Shown here: positions 16,156-26,480 of the stretch, one piece after another
Layout of the letters: the number at the start of each line of letters is the position of its first letter
How positions within the stretch are numbered: position 1 is the stretch's first letter
From: Tepidiforma sp.
GTDB lineage: Bacteria; Chloroflexota; Dehalococcoidia; Tepidiformales; Tepidiformaceae
Direction of reading: 5' to 3'
Length of the DNA stretch: 64,000 nt
Assembly (NCBI RefSeq): GCF_026003995.1
Contig: NZ_BPIG01000001.1
Span: 755,444-819,443 of the forward strand
Program-made: the position numbers and the translations under genes
Notes under the pieces: generated by a model
Database searches by the model: none
Told to the model about the DNA's origin: nothing
What the model saw: only the letters and a program-made list of their open reading frames with translations

Positions 16156-16908
16156 CTAGCGGAAGAGGTCGCGCTCCGATTCGCGGATGATGAGCTGCAT
16201 CGTCGCCTCCTCATCGGGCTGCCAGGGGAGGCCGCGGATGACGGCGGCAGGAACGCGGGAGAGGTTGCCCTTGACGAGTTCGGCGGCGCCGGCGAGTTCG
16301 TCGGCGGTGCAGAGGGCCTGAACGCGGAACTCGTGGCCGTGCGGGTCGACCTGGCCGATGTAGCTGGTGATCGGGTGCATGCCGGCGATGCCGATGGCAA
16401 CGTCGGTCTGGCCCTCCCGCCAGGGCCGGCCGAAGGTGTCCGAGATGATGACGGCGACGTCGGCGCCGCGGGCCTTCAGGCCCTGGCGGATGCGGCGGGC
16501 GCTCGCGTCCGGGTCTTCGGGGAGGAGGACGGCGAGGCCGTGACCGCCCGACGAGGACTGGTCGACGCCGGAGTTCGCGCAGACGAAGCCGTGGCGGGTC
16601 TCGGTGATGAGGACAGGGCCGACCTGGCGGACGACGCGGCGTGCTTCACGGAGGACGAGTTCGATGACTGCCGGGTCCTTCTCCCAGCGCTCAGCGTACT
16701 GGCGGGCGAAGGGGGAGACCTCGACGGAGGCGAGTTCGACGACCCGGCCCTCGGCCTTGGAGACGATTTTCGAGGTGACGACGAGGATGTCGCCGTCGCG
16801 CAGGGGTTTGCCGGCCGCGCCGGCGGCGTCCGCGATGGCAGCGGCGAGGTCGGTGCCGGGGGTGATTTCCGGGAGGCCCGGGATACCGAAGATTTCGAGG
16901 GAGCTCAC
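16156..16908 (-). CDS. cofE: Coenzyme F420:L-glutamate ligase
   Basis: Adds gamma-linked glutamates to coenzyme F420-0. The 250-residue protein opens with EIFGIPGLPEITPGTDL and has DILVVTSKIVSKAEGR, ITETRHGFVCANSGVDQS and ISDTFGRPWREGQTDVAIG, all characteristic of CofE. The GTG at 16908 follows GGAGGTGA and is preferred because upstream sequence belongs to another frame. It is last in a minus-strand operon behind npdG and an alpha/beta hydrolase. CofC/CofD/FbiC genes are not in the window. Confidence 0.93.
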   Translation of the reverse strand: MSSLEIFGIPGLPEITPGTDLAAAIADAAGAAGKPLRDGDILVVTSKIVSKAEGRVVELASVEVSPFARQYAERWEKDPAVIELVLREARRVVRQVGPVLITETRHGFVCANSGVDQSSSGGHGLAVLLPEDPDASARRIRQGLKARGADVAVIISDTFGRPWREGQTDVAIGIAGMHPITSYIGQVDPHGHEFRVQALCTADELAGAAELVKGNLSRVPAAVIRGLPWQPDEEATMQLIIRESERDLFR

Positions 16909-16931
16909 GGGGTCACCTCCGGGGCCGCCAG

Positions 16932-17732
16932 TCAGGGGACGGCATCGAGGAAGTCGAGGAGGACGGACGCGGACCGCTCCGGGTCGTGCGCCCAGAAGTT
17001 GTGGCTGTCGCCTTCGAGCCAGGCGAGGCGGGCGCGGGGCACCTGGTTGGCAAGCAGCTCCGCGTTGGCGGGCGGCACGAGGCGGTCGATGGTGCCGTGC
17101 ATGATGAGGACGGGGAAGGGCGCGGCATCGACCGCCGGGTTGGGGTCCGGCGCGGCCTGGGCGGCCTGGAGCTGGAACTGAAAGGTGCGCGCCGGGGTCG
17201 GGTTCTGCATGGTGAGCTCGAAGCGGCGGACGAGCTCGGCCTCGTTGGCGGCGATCCAGGCGGGCGGGTGGATGATCGGCCAGGCCGCGCGGGCGGACTC
17301 GATGAGCGGCTTCGCCGGGTCCCAGAAGAGGGCGGTGCGGAGATCCTCCTCGGTCGCCGGGATGCCGTTCGGCGGGCAGAGGAGGCTGAGTGAGCGGATG
17401 CGCGCCGGGCCGTACTCGCGGACGACGTGGCGGACGATGATGGAGCCGAGCGAGCAGCCGAGGAGGTGGAAGCGTTCGAGGCCGAGTTCGTCGGCGACGG
17501 CCATGACGTCGGCCGTCATGTCGGACATGGTCCACGGGGCGGCAGGCTTCTCGGAGTTGCCGGTGCCGCGATTGTCGACGAGCACGAGGCGGTAACGGCG
17601 GGCGAGGAGGGCGGGGAACTCATCCCACCAGTCGCCGGAGTGGCCGCCGATGCCGTAGACCATGACGAGGGGGTCGCCTTCGCCCCGGGTGTCGTACCAG
17701 ATGCGGGCGCCGGAGCGCTCGGTGACGGGCAT
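16932..17732 (-). CDS. Alpha/beta hydrolase in the F420 operon
   Basis: A 266-residue hydrolase with VMVYGIGGHSGDWWDE (oxyanion region), DNRGTGNSEKP, nucleophile elbow GCSLGS (Ser near residue 95), an acid in HGTIDRLVPP and His in EGDSHNFWAHDP. It resembles the 3-oxoadipate enol-lactonase-like group, but that group is functionally broad. It starts 2 bases after npdG and ends 23 bases before cofE, so it is transcribed with F420 genes. A role in F420-linked metabolism is inference only. Confidence 0.85.
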   Translation of the reverse strand: MPVTERSGARIWYDTRGEGDPLVMVYGIGGHSGDWWDEFPALLARRYRLVLVDNRGTGNSEKPAAPWTMSDMTADVMAVADELGLERFHLLGCSLGSIIVRHVVREYGPARIRSLSLLCPPNGIPATEEDLRTALFWDPAKPLIESARAAWPIIHPPAWIAANEAELVRRFELTMQNPTPARTFQFQLQAAQAAPDPNPAVDAAPFPVLIMHGTIDRLVPPANAELLANQVPRARLAWLEGDSHNFWAHDPERSASVLLDFLDAVP

Positions 17733-17734
17733 GG

Positions 17735-18385
17735 TCAGATCCCCACGATGCGGATGCTGGTCTGGGTCTTGTGTTTGCGGTTGAGGTTGATGAGGAGCGA
17801 GGTGAGCATTTCGACGTAGCGGCTCTGGGAGGGGCCGCCGGCATCGATGCCGCGGACGCCGGCGATCTCGTTGGCGAGGCTGATGATCACCTGCTTCGCC
17901 TCGGCGTCCTTGCCGCAGACGAGGACGTCGGCCTCGATGGGGTGGTCGAGGTGCTGGAGCTCTTCGGCGCTGAGGTTCTGGAAGGCGGAGACGACGCGGG
18001 ATTCGGGGAGCTGCGCGATGGCCTCCTGGAGGGCGCTGCCGCCGGGGACATCGAGGGCGACGGCGCCGACGCCCTGCCGGAACTCGAGCGGGGCGACGAC
18101 GTTGCAGACGATCTTCCCGGCGAGGTCGCCCTTGAGCGATTCGAGGGTTGCGGCCTGGCCGCTGTAGGGGAAGGTGAGGAAGACGACATCGGCATCGCGG
18201 ACGACGGCAGCGTTGTCGCCGCCGGTCGCGGCAGCGCCGGGGACGGCCTCGCGGACTTTGGCGGCGGCTTCTTCGCCGCGCTCAGCGGAGCGGGAACCGA
18301 TGGCGACGGCGTGGCCGGCCTGGGCGAACCGCATGGCGAGCCCGAGGCCTTCGGGACCGGTGCCGCCGACGAATGCGAGCTTCAT
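17735..18385 (-). CDS. npdG: NADPH-dependent F420 reductase
   Basis: A 216-residue Fno/NpdG homologue moving hydride between NADPH and coenzyme F420. The N-terminal Rossmann motif FVGGTGPEGLGLAMRFA and the phosphate-binding IGSRSAERG (NADPH preference) are visible, followed by VFLTFPYSGQ and ALDVPGGSALQEAI. The C-terminal portion includes VLVCGKDAEAKQ and AGVRGIDAGGPSQSR, typical of the family. It is first in the operon npdG-hydrolase-cofE. GGAGG precedes the ATG. Confidence 0.93.
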   Translation of the reverse strand: MKLAFVGGTGPEGLGLAMRFAQAGHAVAIGSRSAERGEEAAAKVREAVPGAAATGGDNAAVVRDADVVFLTFPYSGQAATLESLKGDLAGKIVCNVVAPLEFRQGVGAVALDVPGGSALQEAIAQLPESRVVSAFQNLSAEELQHLDHPIEADVLVCGKDAEAKQVIISLANEIAGVRGIDAGGPSQSRYVEMLTSLLINLNRKHKTQTSIRIVGI

Positions 18386-18509
18386 GGAGCTGGAGCCTCC
18401 TCAGGGTGCGCGGGTGTAGGGACGGGCTACAGCGTAGCGGCTGCGGCGGCAGGGGGCGATGCGGAGATTTTGGGTGGAGGGGTGCGCCGGGGCGCGCGCG
18501 GTGACGTAG

Positions 18510-20662
<2,153 letters not shown>

Positions 20663-20702
20663 CCCGCAGCGTGCACGGGGCATGGATGCAGCCCCGGCTT
20701 CG

Positions 20703-20731
20703 TTGACTGGACCCGGGGCTGACGCGACACT
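20703..20731 (+). promoter_or_regulatory. Putative promoter of rplU-rpmA-rpmE
   Basis: TTGACT (20703-20708), 17-base spacer, GACACT (20726-20731), leaving a leader of about 30 bases with GGGAG before ATG 20769. Confidence 0.5.
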
Positions 20732-20768
20732 TGAAGAACCGCCTCGGCAAATCCGGGAGTATTGAGCT

Positions 20769-21080
20769 ATGGAAGCGATCGTTCGCGCCGATGGGCGCCA
20801 GTTGCGCCTCGTTGAGGGGCAGGAATTCGAAGTGAGCCGGCTCGACGGCGAGCCGGGGGATATCGTGGACCTGGATGTGATGATGGTCCTCGATGGGCCG
20901 AACGTGACGGTCGGGACGCCGCTGGTGGAGGGCGCGAACGTCCGGGCGCGGATTACGCAGCACGGGCGGGCGCCGAAGCTGGTGTTCATGAAGTACAAGA
21001 ACAAGGTGCGGTACCGGCGGAAGTTCGGGCACCGGCAGCCGGTGACGCGGCTGGTCGTCGAGTCGATTACGAAGGGGTAG
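20769..21080 (+). CDS. rplU: 50S ribosomal protein L21
   Basis: A 103-residue 23S rRNA-binding protein. Landmarks are [20 protein letters not shown], the [13 protein letters not shown] strand pair and the basic C-terminus [19 protein letters not shown]. It is first of the rplU-rpmA-rpmE run, with 4 and 11 bases between the genes, and its own promoter candidate lies at 20703-20731. Confidence 0.98.
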   Translation: MEAIVRADGRQLRLVEGQEFEVSRLDGEPGDIVDLDVMMVLDGPNVTVGTPLVEGANVRARITQHGRAPKLVFMKYKNKVRYRRKFGHRQPVTRLVVESITKG

Positions 21081-21084
21081 CGAG

Positions 21085-21351
21085 ATGGCGCACAAGAAGG
21101 GTGTCGGCAGCTCGAAGAACGGCCGCGACAGCAACAGCAAGCGGCTGGGCGTGAAGCATTTCGACGGCGAAGTCGTGAAGCCGGGCTCGATTCTCATCCG
21201 GCAGAAGGGGACGCGGTTCCACCCGGGCGAGAACGTCGGGCTCGGCCGCGACTACACGATCTTCTCGCTCATCGATGGGCGGGTGAAGTTCGAACCGTTC
21301 GCCAAGGGGCGGCGGAAGAAGGTGAGCGTGTACGCGCTCGAGGAAGCCTGA
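21085..21351 (+). CDS. rpmA: 50S ribosomal protein L27
   Basis: An 88-residue protein whose N-terminal tail reaches the peptidyl-transferase centre. It starts [20 protein letters not shown], the uncleaved form without the Firmicutes N-terminal extension, and has [19 protein letters not shown]. Five bases after rplU, in the usual order. Confidence 0.98.
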   Translation: MAHKKGVGSSKNGRDSNSKRLGVKHFDGEVVKPGSILIRQKGTRFHPGENVGLGRDYTIFSLIDGRVKFEPFAKGRRKKVSVYALEEA

Positions 21352-21362
21352 GGGACGAGGAC

Positions 21363-21563
21363 ATGAAGGCAGGGATTCATCCGCAGTACGTCGAAGCGAC
21401 GATTCACTGCTCCTGCGGGAACGAGATCAAGACGCGCTCGACGAAGCCGACGATCCACATCGATGTCTGCAACGTGTGCCACCCGTTCTTCACGGGCGAG
21501 CAGCGCATCGTGGACACGGCGGGCCGCGTGGAGCGGTTCAACCGGCGGTTCCAGCGCGGCTAA
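21363..21563 (+). CDS. rpmE: 50S ribosomal protein L31 (zinc-binding type)
   Basis: A 66-residue L31. Cysteines in [14 protein letters not shown] and [14 protein letters not shown] give the four zinc ligands of the C+ form. [20 protein letters not shown] is the family C-terminal signature. It is last of the ribosomal triplet, closed by a strong terminator at 21581-21607. Confidence 0.97.
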   Translation: MKAGIHPQYVEATIHCSCGNEIKTRSTKPTIHIDVCNVCHPFFTGEQRIVDTAGRVERFNRRFQRG

Positions 21564-21580
21564 GCGGCTGGAGAAGGACG

Positions 21581-21607
21581 AAAGGGGCGCCCGCGGGCGC
21601 CCCTTTT
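21581..21607 (+). terminator. Rho-independent terminator after rpmE
   Basis: A near-perfect stem AAAGGGGCGCCC with GGGCGCCCCTTT, ending in TTTT. Confidence 0.8.
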
Positions 21608-21625
21608 CCATTTCGGGGGCCGTGC

Positions 21626-22558
21626 ATGGGGGCAGAACCGGCGCAGGTGTACTACGGCGGCCAGGCCGTCATCGAAGGGGTGATGATCCGGGGGCCGGAG
21701 CACATGGCGGTCGCCGTGCGGCACCCGAAGGGCCACATCGTGACGCACTCCGAGCGGCTGAGCGGCATCTACACGGGGCGGAGCCGGCGGATCCCGCTCG
21801 TGCGGGGGGTGGTGGTGCTGTGGGAGACGCTGGCGCTGGGGATGCGGGCGCTGAACTTCTCATCGCGCATCGCTTTCGAAGAAGAAGAGAGCGAGGACGG
21901 GAAGCCGGTGGAGTTCCCGGAGAAGGCGTTCTTCGGGACGATGCTGCTGGCGCTGGTGTTCGTCGTCGCGGTGTTCTTCGCGGCGCCGATTTTGCTGGCG
22001 AACGTGCTGGAGCGGTGGGACGTGCCGCGGTTCTGGATCGTGCTGGTGGAGGGGCTGCTGCGGCTGGGGCTGTTCGTCGGGTACATCGCGGCGATCGGGC
22101 TCATCCCGGATATCCGGCGGGTGTTCCAGTACCACGGGGCGGAGCACATGACGATCCACGCCTACGAGGCGGGGCGGCCGCTGACGGTGGCGGAGGTGCG
22201 GAATTTTCCGAAGGAGCACCAGCGCTGCGGGACGAGCTTCCTGCTCGTGGTGGTGGTGGTGGCGCTGCTGACGTTCTTCGTGTTCGACTTGCTGGTGGAT
22301 GAGGGGCTGGCGGTGCGGACGGCTTCGCGGATCCTGCTGGTGCCGCTGATCGCGGGCGTGAGTTATGAAATCTTGCGGTTCGGGGCGCGCTACCGGGAGA
22401 ACGGGTTCGTGCGGGCGCTGTTCGCGCCGAACATCGCGCTGCAGGGGCTGACGACGAAGGTGCCGGACGACAGCCAGGTGGAGGTGGCGATCGCTTCGTT
22501 CGAGGCGACGCTGGCGGCGGCCGGGCTGCGGGGCGGGGAGCAGGCGGCGGCACCCTGA
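21626..22558 (+). CDS. DUF1385 (YqhQ-like) membrane protein
   Basis: A 310-residue protein of unknown function that often follows rpmE in Firmicutes and Chloroflexota. Landmarks are YYGGQAVIEGVMIRGPEHMA at the N-terminus and the YHGAEHMTIHAYEAG and HQRCGTSFLL segments, with conserved His, Glu and Cys. There are about four to five hydrophobic helices between residues 110 and 265. The usual downstream prfA/prmC are absent here. ATG 21626 comes soon after the rpmE terminator. Confidence 0.9.
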   Translation: MGAEPAQVYYGGQAVIEGVMIRGPEHMAVAVRHPKGHIVTHSERLSGIYTGRSRRIPLVRGVVVLWETLALGMRALNFSSRIAFEEEESEDGKPVEFPEKAFFGTMLLALVFVVAVFFAAPILLANVLERWDVPRFWIVLVEGLLRLGLFVGYIAAIGLIPDIRRVFQYHGAEHMTIHAYEAGRPLTVAEVRNFPKEHQRCGTSFLLVVVVVALLTFFVFDLLVDEGLAVRTASRILLVPLIAGVSYEILRFGARYRENGFVRALFAPNIALQGLTTKVPDDSQVEVAIASFEATLAAAGLRGGEQAAAP

Positions 22559-22594
22559 GGGTGCAAAATTTTCACGTTCGGGCTCTTCCGATCG

Positions 22595-22610
22595 TAGAAC
22601 TGATGTTCTA
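22595..22610. promoter_or_regulatory. LexA-type SOS box upstream of the ImuB-like gene
   Basis: A perfect palindrome TAGAAC-TGAT-GTTCTA, i.e. GAAC-N4-GTTC, the core of Gram-positive/actinobacterial LexA operators, 14 bases before ATG 22625. A similar site lies in front of recA at 39514-39525. Confidence 0.7.
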
Positions 22611-22624
22611 ATCTCGGAAGTCCG

Positions 22625-23857
22625 ATGGACTTCGCCTGCATCCAGGTGCCGTGGTTTGCGATCGCGATCGCGCGGCGGGATGACCCGCGGCTGGCGGGGC
22701 GGCCGGTGGTGGTCGGGGGCTCGCCGGAGGAGCACGCGGAGGTGACGGCGTGCTCGGCGGAGGCGATGGCAGCGGGGGTTGCGCCGGGGATGAGCCTGCG
22801 GCGGGCGCTGGCGCTCTGCCCGGGGGCGGTCTTCCTGCCGCTGGCGGCTTCGGCGATCCGGGCGGAAGCGGAGCGGCTGGCGGAGCTGCTGCGGGAGCGG
22901 AGCCCGCTGGTGGAGGAGGCAGGGGACGGGCACCTGCACTGTGAGATCCGGGGGCTGCCGGCGCTCGCGGGCCTGGGGCCGGCGGCCTACCTGGCGCAGC
23001 TGCAGGAGGGGCTCGCGGGGGCGACGGGGCTGCCGGTGCTGGCAGGGGCGGCGACGACGGTGTTCGCAGCGCACGCGGCCTGCAGCGCACTGGGACTGGG
23101 CTTCCGGGTGGCGGGGGAGCGCGGCGGGCCGCGGCAGGCGATCGTCATCGCGCCGGGGCGGGAGCGGGAGTTCCTCGCACACCTGCCGGTGGAGGTGCTG
23201 CCGGTGGAGCCGGCGATGCACCAGCGGCTGCGGCTGTTCGGCATCGAACGGCTGGGGCAGCTGGCCGGGCTGCCGCTCTCGGCGCTGCAGGCGCAGTTCG
23301 GGCCGGCGGGCCGGCGGGCGTGGGAGCTGGCGAACGGGCGGGACGATGCCCGGCTGCAGCCGGCGCCGGCAGCGCTGCGGGTGCGGGAGGAGGTGGACCT
23401 GCCGGCGCCGGCGGTCTCGCTGGGGGCGCTGCTGGCAGGGAGCGAAGCGGCGCTGGGGCGGGCGTTCGGGAACCCGGAGCTCCAGGGCCGGGCCGTGCGC
23501 ATCGTCACCTGGTGGGCGGGGCTGGAGGACGGCGCCCGGGTGAGCCGGCGGCTCGCCTTCCGGGAGCCGACGGCGGACCCGCGGCACGCGCTCTTCGTGC
23601 TGCGGGCGAAGCTGGAGACGCTGCGGCTGCCGGCCCCGGCCGTGAGCGTGGGGGTGGAGCTGAACGGGGCGTGCAGCGAGTACGCCCATCAGCAGCTGCT
23701 CTGGGCAGCCGGGCAGGGCCGGCGGCGCGAGCTCGATGAGGCGATCGCGCAGCTGCATGCCCGGGCCGGCGCAGCGCAGGTCTTCCGCATCGTGGAGGTG
23801 CAGCCATGGTCACGGATCCCGGAGCGTCAGCTGGCGCTCGTGGCCTACGGTTCCTGA
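22625..23857 (+). CDS. imuB: ImuB-like degenerate Y-family DNA polymerase
   Basis: A 410-residue protein with the Y-family layout. The N-terminal fold reads DFACIQVPWFAIAIARRDDP, then RPVVVGG and ACSAEAMAAGVAPGMSLRRA. A helix-hairpin-helix region follows (RLRLFGIERLGQLAGLPLSA near residue 205), then a little-finger-like C-terminal half. The metal-binding acids of active polymerases (DMD in strand 1, DE in the SIDE motif) are absent, as in ImuB, which serves as a clamp-binding platform for mutagenic DnaE2. It lies behind a LexA-type box and is followed by a DUF6504 gene. ImuA and DnaE2 are not in the window. Confidence 0.82.
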   Translation: MDFACIQVPWFAIAIARRDDPRLAGRPVVVGGSPEEHAEVTACSAEAMAAGVAPGMSLRRALALCPGAVFLPLAASAIRAEAERLAELLRERSPLVEEAGDGHLHCEIRGLPALAGLGPAAYLAQLQEGLAGATGLPVLAGAATTVFAAHAACSALGLGFRVAGERGGPRQAIVIAPGREREFLAHLPVEVLPVEPAMHQRLRLFGIERLGQLAGLPLSALQAQFGPAGRRAWELANGRDDARLQPAPAALRVREEVDLPAPAVSLGALLAGSEAALGRAFGNPELQGRAVRIVTWWAGLEDGARVSRRLAFREPTADPRHALFVLRAKLETLRLPAPAVSVGVELNGACSEYAHQQLLWAAGQGRRRELDEAIAQLHARAGAAQVFRIVEVQPWSRIPERQLALVAYGS

Positions 23858-24141
23858 ACCGGCCGCGCGGGCTGGCGGTGGAGGCGGACGCGGCGGGCGA
23901 ACCGCGGGCGATCGCCTGGCAGGGGCGGTTCCGGCGGGTGGCAGCGATCCACGACCGCTGGCGGATCGACGACGAGTGGTGGCGGGAGGAGGTCGCGCGG
24001 ATCTACTTCGAGGTGGAGCTGGAGGGCGGCCGGCGCCTGACGGTCTTCCGCGACCTCGTCGGGGGCGGCTGGTTCCTCCAGCCCTACCGGGCGCCGGTTT
24101 TCACGGCCGGGACGCCCGGAGCCGGCGGGCGAATTCCGTGA
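23806..24141 (+). CDS. DUF6504 domain protein, ImuB partner
   Basis: A 111-residue protein with the signature RRVAAIHDRWRIDDEWWREE and YFEVELEGGRRLTVFRDL, the small domain that in other genomes is fused to, or lies next to, ImuB-type proteins. Start ATG 23806 follows GGAGG and lies 52 bases inside the end of the ImuB-like gene, indicating translational coupling. Its last 41 bases overlap the end of the convergent flavodoxin gene. Biochemical role unknown; presumed part of the SOS mutasome. Confidence 0.8.
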   Translation: MVTDPGASAGARGLRFLNRPRGLAVEADAAGEPRAIAWQGRFRRVAAIHDRWRIDDEWWREEVARIYFEVELEGGRRLTVFRDLVGGGWFLQPYRAPVFTAGTPGAGGRIP

Positions 24142-24610
24142 CGCGGGCGCCGAGGGCGCGGGCCTGGGCCTCGTCGTCGGGAGTGACGTCGCCGTGGGCG
24201 GTCGCCCCGTAGTAGGAGCCGGACCGGCGCATGCGCTCGCTCCAGGGGAGGCCGACGACGAGCATGCCGTGGGCGAGCAGGAGGTGGAGGAGCTGCAAGA
24301 GCGTGGCCTCGGTCCCGGCCGACCGCGAGAAGCCGGCGGTGAAGGCGCCGGCGGGCAGGCCGGCAAGCTCGCCCGATTCCCAGAGGTCGCCACTGTCGTC
24401 GAACCACTGCTTGAGGCGGCCGGTGACGCCGCTCCAGTTCGGGGAGCCGACGACGAGGCCGTAGCAGGCTAGGAGGTCCGAGGGCACGGCCTCGTCGACG
24501 GTGCGGCGGAGGCATTCGCCGCCGGCCTCGCGGATGCCGGCCTCGACCGCATCGGCGAGGCGGGCAGTCAGCCCTCCGCGGGAGTCGTAGAGGAGGAGGA
24601 TGCGAGCCAC
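24101..24610 (-). CDS. Flavodoxin-family NAD(P)H-quinone oxidoreductase-like protein
   Basis: A 169-residue flavodoxin-fold protein. The FMN phosphate loop is LLLYDSRGGLTARLAD, and VVGSPNWSGVTGRLKQWFDD and a late GSYYGATAHGDVTPDD are typical of WrbA-like and NADPH-dependent FMN reductase relatives. The GTG start at 24610 lies 43 bases inside the end of the HAD phosphatase gene on the same strand. The 3' end overlaps the convergent DUF6504 gene. Electron donor and acceptor are not predictable. Confidence 0.85.
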   Translation of the reverse strand: MARILLLYDSRGGLTARLADAVEAGIREAGGECLRRTVDEAVPSDLLACYGLVVGSPNWSGVTGRLKQWFDDSGDLWESGELAGLPAGAFTAGFSRSAGTEATLLQLLHLLLAHGMLVVGLPWSERMRRSGSYYGATAHGDVTPDDEAQARALGARVTEFARRLRASRP

Positions 24611-25248
24611 CGGTGAGCCTCCTGTTCGAGCACGGCGATGACGTCGTGGAACGTTTCGAAGGGGTAGAGCCGGGGATGTTCGCCTTCGAGCCGTTCGCGG
24701 AGGGTGCTGCGGGCGAAGACGGCCGGGGCGAGGCGCGCCGCCGGGAGATCGCTCGCGCCGTCGCCGACGTAGACGACGAAATCGCCGAGGTCGCGGAAGG
24801 CGCGCGCGTAGGCGAGCTTGAAGCCCTCCTGCAGTTCGACACCGCGCGGGCTGTCGTAGCGGACGCGCCAGCGGTAGGCGAACCAGGTGCGGCCGTAATG
24901 GCGGACGAGGCGGTCGAGGCGGTGGGCGTCGAGCACGGGGTCGACGTAGAGGTCGAAGCCGTTGCTCACGACGATGGGGAGCCAGCCGTTCCAGTGGGCC
25001 CAGTCGATGAGGTCGAGGAAACCGGGCCGGAGGCGGGCGGCCTCGAGCGCGAAGGCGCGGAGGGTCGCATCGTCCGCGTCGACGAGGTCGAGGGCGGCAG
25101 CGTTGTACTGTTCGACGCTGAGTTCGCCCGCGCGCAGGCGGGATTCGAGGTCGCGCCAGCCGGGCGCCGCGAAGCGATCGAAGAGCTGGCGGGCGGTATT
25201 GTCGAGGACGATGGTGTCGTCGAAGTCGAGGCAGATGACGTTCGCCAC
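24568..25248 (-). CDS. HAD-family phosphatase (MtnX/phosphoserine phosphatase-like)
   Basis: A 226-residue haloacid-dehalogenase phosphatase. Motif I is CLDFDDTIV (nucleophile and acid Asp), motif II lies in IVVSNGFDLYVDPVL (Ser/Asn) and motif IV is VYVGDGASDLPAA. The helical cap between motifs I and II resembles MtnX and PSP-type enzymes. The GTG start at 25248 follows a weak upstream site. It overlaps the flavodoxin gene (bases 24568-24610). Substrate unassigned. Confidence 0.85.
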   Translation of the reverse strand: MANVICLDFDDTIVLDNTARQLFDRFAAPGWRDLESRLRAGELSVEQYNAAALDLVDADDATLRAFALEAARLRPGFLDLIDWAHWNGWLPIVVSNGFDLYVDPVLDAHRLDRLVRHYGRTWFAYRWRVRYDSPRGVELQEGFKLAYARAFRDLGDFVVYVGDGASDLPAARLAPAVFARSTLRERLEGEHPRLYPFETFHDVIAVLEQEAHRWLASSSSTTPAEG

Positions 25249-25287
25249 GGAACCAGTTTCGCACGGCGGGCGCATGGAGGGAGGAGC

Positions 25288-26472
25288 GTGAGGCCGGAGC
25301 GGGCGCGGTGGCTGGCGAGCCGGGCCGGGCGGGAGGCGCTGGAGGGCCTCGGCGGCGACATGGAGGGGCTCGACCCGGCCGCGCTGGCCGGGCGGCTCCG
25401 GCGGGCTTTCCCGGCGGCGGAAGCGGCAGCGCTGGGCGAGCAGCTTGCGCTGCGCAGGCGGGCGAGGGAGCGGTTCGGCGAGCTGCCGCTGGCGCTCTAC
25501 AGCGCGGAGGGGCTGGAGATGATGACGCACCCGCTGGCGGCGCGGCGGCGGGCGGCGCGGCTCGCCGGGCTGGGCCTGCCGGCAGCGGACCTGACGTGCG
25601 GGCTCGGGGGCGACCTCGCGGCGCTGGCAGCGGCCGGAGTCGAAGCGGCAGGGCTCGAACGGGACGCGGCGACCGCGCTATTGGCCGGCGCAAACGTCCG
25701 GGGCAGGGTCGCGCGGGGCGACGCGGCGCGGCCGCCGTTCGCGCTGGAGCGGCTGGCCGTGGTCATCGACCCGGGGCGGCGCGCCGGCGGGCGGCGGACG
25801 TTCGACCCCGCAGGGTTTTTGCCGCCGTGGGAGGTATGCCTCGAGCTGCTGCAGGCGGCCCGGGCGGGGGCGCTGAAGGGGCCGCCGGGGCTGGACCACG
25901 CGGCGGTGCCGCCATGGTGCGAACTGGAAGCGGTGCAAATCGGGCGCGACCTGCGGGAGCTGACGCTCTGGGCGGGGGCAGGGGCAGAGCCGGGGTTGCG
26001 TCGGGCGGTGCTGCTGCCGGGCGAGCACGAGCTGGATTCGCGGGCCGCGGCGAGCGAGGCGGTCGCGGCGCGGTTCGGGCGGTACCTGTTCGACCCGGCC
26101 TCGTGCGTGACGCGCGCCGGGCTGGTACGGCAGCTGGCGGCGGCGCTCGGCGCGTGGCGGCTCGATGCACAGGTGGCGTACCTCGCGGGCGACCAGCCGG
26201 CGCGCCATCCGCTCGCTGCCGGGTTCGAGGTGGTCGAAGTCGTGCCGTTCGGGGTGAAGCGGCTGCGGGAGGTGCTGCGTGCGCGGGGATGGCGGCCGAC
26301 GGAGATTCGACGGCGGGCGTTTCCCGTGGAGCCCGACGACCTGCGGAAAGAACTGGGCCGGCTCGAGGGCGAGCCGGTGGCGCTGGTGTGCACGACGGTT
26401 GGCGGCGAACGGTTCGCGGCGGTGTGCCGGCCGCTCGGACCGGAGCGCCCGGAGGGAGCTGAGGGGGCATAA
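25288..26472 (+). CDS. SAM-dependent methyltransferase with THUMP-like C-terminal domain
   Basis: A 394-residue protein with an N-terminal helical region, a class I methyltransferase core (ADLTCGLGGDLAALAAAGVE near residue 99, then the IDPGRRAGGRRTF loop) and a C-terminal THUMP-like domain ending in VALVCTTVGGERFAAVCR. Proteins of this make-up are annotated as THUMP-domain methyltransferases and are likely to act on nucleic acid or a small molecule; the substrate is unknown. GTG 25288 follows GGAGGGAGGAG. It is divergent from the HAD phosphatase, and its stop lies within the -10 of the next gene. Confidence 0.85.
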   Translation: MRPERARWLASRAGREALEGLGGDMEGLDPAALAGRLRRAFPAAEAAALGEQLALRRRARERFGELPLALYSAEGLEMMTHPLAARRRAARLAGLGLPAADLTCGLGGDLAALAAAGVEAAGLERDAATALLAGANVRGRVARGDAARPPFALERLAVVIDPGRRAGGRRTFDPAGFLPPWEVCLELLQAARAGALKGPPGLDHAAVPPWCELEAVQIGRDLRELTLWAGAGAEPGLRRAVLLPGEHELDSRAAASEAVAARFGRYLFDPASCVTRAGLVRQLAAALGAWRLDAQVAYLAGDQPARHPLAAGFEVVEVVPFGVKRLREVLRARGWRPTEIRRRAFPVEPDDLRKELGRLEGEPVALVCTTVGGERFAAVCRPLGPERPEGAEGA

Positions 26473-26473
26473 T
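26468..26473 (+). promoter_or_regulatory. Putative -10, leaderless promoter of the 2-hydroxyacid dehydrogenase
   Basis: CATAAT ends 7 bases before ATG 26481 and overlaps the TAA stop of the upstream methyltransferase gene. Confidence 0.45.
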
Positions 26474-26480
26474 CGCTGCC

